NCBI GenBank assembly: GCA_903909295.1
Contig: CAIVVG010000196.1
Span: 1 to 5,990 of the forward strand
Source of the DNA: an uncultured Chlamydiae bacterium
GTDB lineage: Bacteria > Chlamydiota > Chlamydiia > Chlamydiales > SM23-39
Direction of reading: 5' to 3'
Length of the DNA stretch: 5,990 nt
In this document: piece after piece, positions 5,023-5,990 of the stretch
Layout of the letters: each line of letters starts with the position of its first letter
How positions within the stretch are numbered: the first letter of the stretch is position 1
Notes under the pieces: generated by a model
What the model was told of the DNA's origin: nothing
Seen by the model: only the letters and a program-made list of their open reading frames with translations
Databases searched by the model: none
Program-made: the position numbers and the translations under genes

Positions 5023-5468
5023 TCGTGTTCGTCGCTGCTAGAGCCCTTCTGAGATCGGAAGGGCTTGTCACTCCCTACGCTTCCCGCATGACGAGAGAAG
5101 TAATTGTAGGATGATCCTGCGAGCAGGCCGTACACTCCAAAGAGGACGAAGGGGATAAAAATACCCACAACAATCTTCACGCCGCCGATGATCATACGGG
5201 TGGTCTTCTCTTGTTTCTCCGTAAAGTGGAACAGTTGCTTGAGCGCTCGATCCATCTGCTCAGTGAAGAGCATCCCTGCCGCGAAGCCCGCAGCTAAGAA
5301 GAGAATGGTCATCGAAGGGCCGGTGAAAAAGTCGAAAATACTCGACACAGAACCGACGATCAATGCGACGAGCGTGAAAACCTCGCTCGTATGTTTTCGG
5401 GCAAAAGACTCCACTTCGTGGACAGAGATGCCCTCTTTCAACTTATCCATGATTTTATTCTTGTTCAT
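5019..5468 (-). CDS. Unrecognised membrane protein with paired hydrophobic segments
   Basis: The 149-residue protein belongs to no family I can name. It has a charged N-terminus (1-27, with a possible amphipathic helix), two closely spaced hydrophobic segments (about 28-48 and 51-68) forming a hairpin, and a charged helical linker (TEQMDRALKQLFHFTEKQEK, 69-88). A third segment follows (about 93-118), then a polar Ser/Gly-rich tail ending SSSDEHD. The tight pair of hydrophobic segments resembles the bilobed domain of chlamydial inclusion membrane proteins, but such hairpins are common, so this is only suggestive. On its strand AGGAG stands 6 bases before the ATG at 5468. It has its own promoter candidate (5522-5550) and converges on the 121-residue gene, with overlapping stops. 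Confidence 0.75.
   Translation of the reverse strand: MNKNKIMDKLKEGISVHEVESFARKHTSEVFTLVALIVGSVSSIFDFFTGPSMTILFLAAGFAAGMLFTEQMDRALKQLFHFTEKQEKTTRMIIGGVKIVVGIFIPFVLFGVYGLLAGSSYNYFSRHAGSVGSDKPFRSQKGSSSDEHD
5042..5065. other. 8-bp hairpin near the convergent gene ends
   Basis: AGCCCTTC (5042-5049) pairs perfectly with GAAGGGCT (5058-5065) around an 8-base loop. It lies 20 bases past the plus-strand stop, inside the last codons of the minus-strand gene. Its place suits a terminator for the plus-strand unit, but no T run follows on either strand, so intrinsic termination is not well supported. Confidence 0.35.
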
Positions 5469-5489
5469 CCAATGCTCCTAATGAGGGCC

Positions 5490-5505
5490 AGGCCTTATTT
5501 GGCCT
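5490..5505 (-). other. Small 5' UTR hairpin of the minus-strand membrane gene
   Basis: AGGCC (5490-5494) and GGCCT (5501-5505) form a 5-bp GC-rich stem with a 6-base loop, about 11 bases upstream of the AGGAG site. The neighbouring bases also read as three rough 10-base units (GGCCTTATTT, GGCCTATTTC, GCCTTAGCTC). A role in translation control is possible but unproven. Confidence 0.3.
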
Positions 5506-5521
5506 ATTTCGCCTTAGCTCT

Positions 5522-5550
5522 ATTTAAAACTTTATTTTAATTATTGGCAA
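5522..5550 (-). promoter_or_regulatory. Candidate promoter of the 149-residue membrane protein
   Basis: On the minus strand TTGCCA (5550-5545) and TTAAAT (5527-5522) stand 17 bp apart in an AT-rich stretch. The predicted start near 5515 would give a leader of roughly 47 bases carrying the small hairpin and AGGAG. The -35 is good; the -10 matches 4 of 6 consensus bases. Confidence 0.45.
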
Positions 5551-5551
5551 T

Positions 5552-5569
5552 ACCCCTCTTGAGAGGGGT
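5552..5569. promoter_or_regulatory. Perfect palindrome between divergent promoters
   Basis: ACCCCTC (5552-5558) and GAGGGGT (5563-5569) form a 7-bp perfect inverted repeat around TTGA. It starts one base from the -35 of the minus-strand promoter and 12 bases before the -35 of the plus-strand promoter. No T run follows on either strand, so an operator-type protein site fits better than a terminator. Confidence 0.4.
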
Positions 5570-5581
5570 CTCTGTAATGTG

Positions 5582-5610
5582 TTGGTTGTAAATGGTCTTC
5601 AGGTTATACT
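5582..5610 (+). promoter_or_regulatory. Sigma70-type promoter of the right-edge gene
   Basis: TTGGTT (5582-5587) and TATACT (5605-5610) are 17 bp apart. The -10 is identical to that of the promoter at 3795. The transcript would start near 5617, about 30 bases before the ATG at 5647. A second -10-like TATAGT (5633-5638) lies closer to the start. Confidence 0.5.
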
Positions 5611-5646
5611 TATCTTTTTTTTCCTAATCTTTTATAGTGATTCGTT

Positions 5647-5990
5647 ATGGATTTTCAGAAAACGGTTCTCTATTTTCCTGAGCGGTTGATCTGGAGAGGG
5701 ATCGGTTTAATCGGGGGGGCGTTTTGTCTCTTCTTGCCGTTCCTCATATCCGTGTGGGCCGGGGGATCCCCTTCTCTGGATTTAACGAGGGCTCCGGCAT
5801 CCCCGAAGGCGCAAGTGCCTCTCTCTTTGGAGCTATTGCAGCCCAAAAATGAATTCTCCATCCCGCTTCCCGAGGTGTCTCAAGAGCTGGATTGTTTTTT
5901 CGCTCCTTCAAGGCCTGGGAAGGAAGAAGCTCGCTCTCAGCTGTTCATCCGCTCTAAAAAAGGGGGGCAGTGCAAGAAGGTGGATCTCCC
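5647..5990 (+). CDS. N-terminal part of an unrecognised membrane-anchored protein
   Basis: The reading frame stays open from the ATG at 5647 to the window edge (114 codons plus two bases), so the C-terminus is missing. An in-frame TGA at 5638-5640 rules out an upstream start. The protein begins with a short segment (MDFQKTVLYFPERLIWR), then one hydrophobic segment (about 18-38, GIGLIGGAFCLFLPFLISVW), then a Pro/Ser-rich stretch (41-90) and a basic region with KKGGQCKK (104-111). This suggests a signal anchor or uncleaved signal with the rest outside the cytoplasm. No good Shine-Dalgarno precedes the ATG; GTGAT (5637-5641) may serve weakly. I do not recognise the family. The divergent spacer and a TTGGTT/TATACT promoter support a real gene start. 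Confidence 0.7.
   Translation, partial: MDFQKTVLYFPERLIWRGIGLIGGAFCLFLPFLISVWAGGSPSLDLTRAPASPKAQVPLSLELLQPKNEFSIPLPEVSQELDCFFAPSRPGKEEARSQLFIRSKKGGQCKKVDL

Noticed and set aside
1..5990. CRISPR array, tRNA, rRNA, insertion sequence or prophage
   Set aside because: I saw no regularly spaced repeats, no cloverleaf with CCA-type end, no rRNA-like segments, and no transposase, integrase or phage structural motifs.

Overview
The window looks like a bacterial chromosome segment with moderately high GC content in its genes and an AT-rich intergenic stretch near 5510-5640. I see no RNA genes, insertion sequences, CRISPR arrays or phage genes. The gene style suggests a host-associated Gram-negative bacterium: a tight housekeeping operon next to several small multi-membrane-segment proteins I do not recognise. 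A chlamydia-like lineage (Parachlamydiales/Simkaniaceae) is my best guess. It rests on overall impression, not on a marker gene, so treat it as weak.

Left part (1-1033). A short CGCAGAG-type degenerate tandem repeat sits at the edge. Next comes a minus-strand gene (106-1017) for a CDP-glycerol glycerophosphotransferase-family protein. Its likely GTG start is only 16 bp from the ATG of the divergent mutY.

Plus-strand operon (1034-3758). mutY (adenine DNA glycosylase), a GT4-type glycosyltransferase and a membrane-anchored helical-repeat (TPR-like) protein overlap by a few bases each (TTGA and ATGA junctions), so they are probably co-transcribed and translationally coupled. mutY has a perfect TATAAT about 10 bp before its ATG and no Shine-Dalgarno, which suggests a leaderless or near-leaderless transcript. 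Its iron-sulfur cysteine spacing and its FSH loop both differ from the usual form.

Right part (3759-5468). A well-formed promoter drives two unrecognised membrane protein genes (3831-4643 and 4657-5022). A third (5019-5468) points towards them, and the facing stop codons share one CTAG. The first protein ends in a Pro/Tyr-rich tail with overlapping PSAP and PPAY motifs and a nearby PPSY. This resembles viral late domains that recruit host ESCRT (TSG101) and Nedd4-type ubiquitin ligases. Together with an Inc-like paired hydrophobic domain, it makes this protein a candidate host-facing effector and the most interesting object in the window.

Right edge (5469-5990). A 178-bp AT-rich divergent intergenic region has a candidate promoter on each strand and a perfect 7-bp-arm palindrome between them. 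It is followed by the start of a single-pass membrane-anchored protein that runs off the window.
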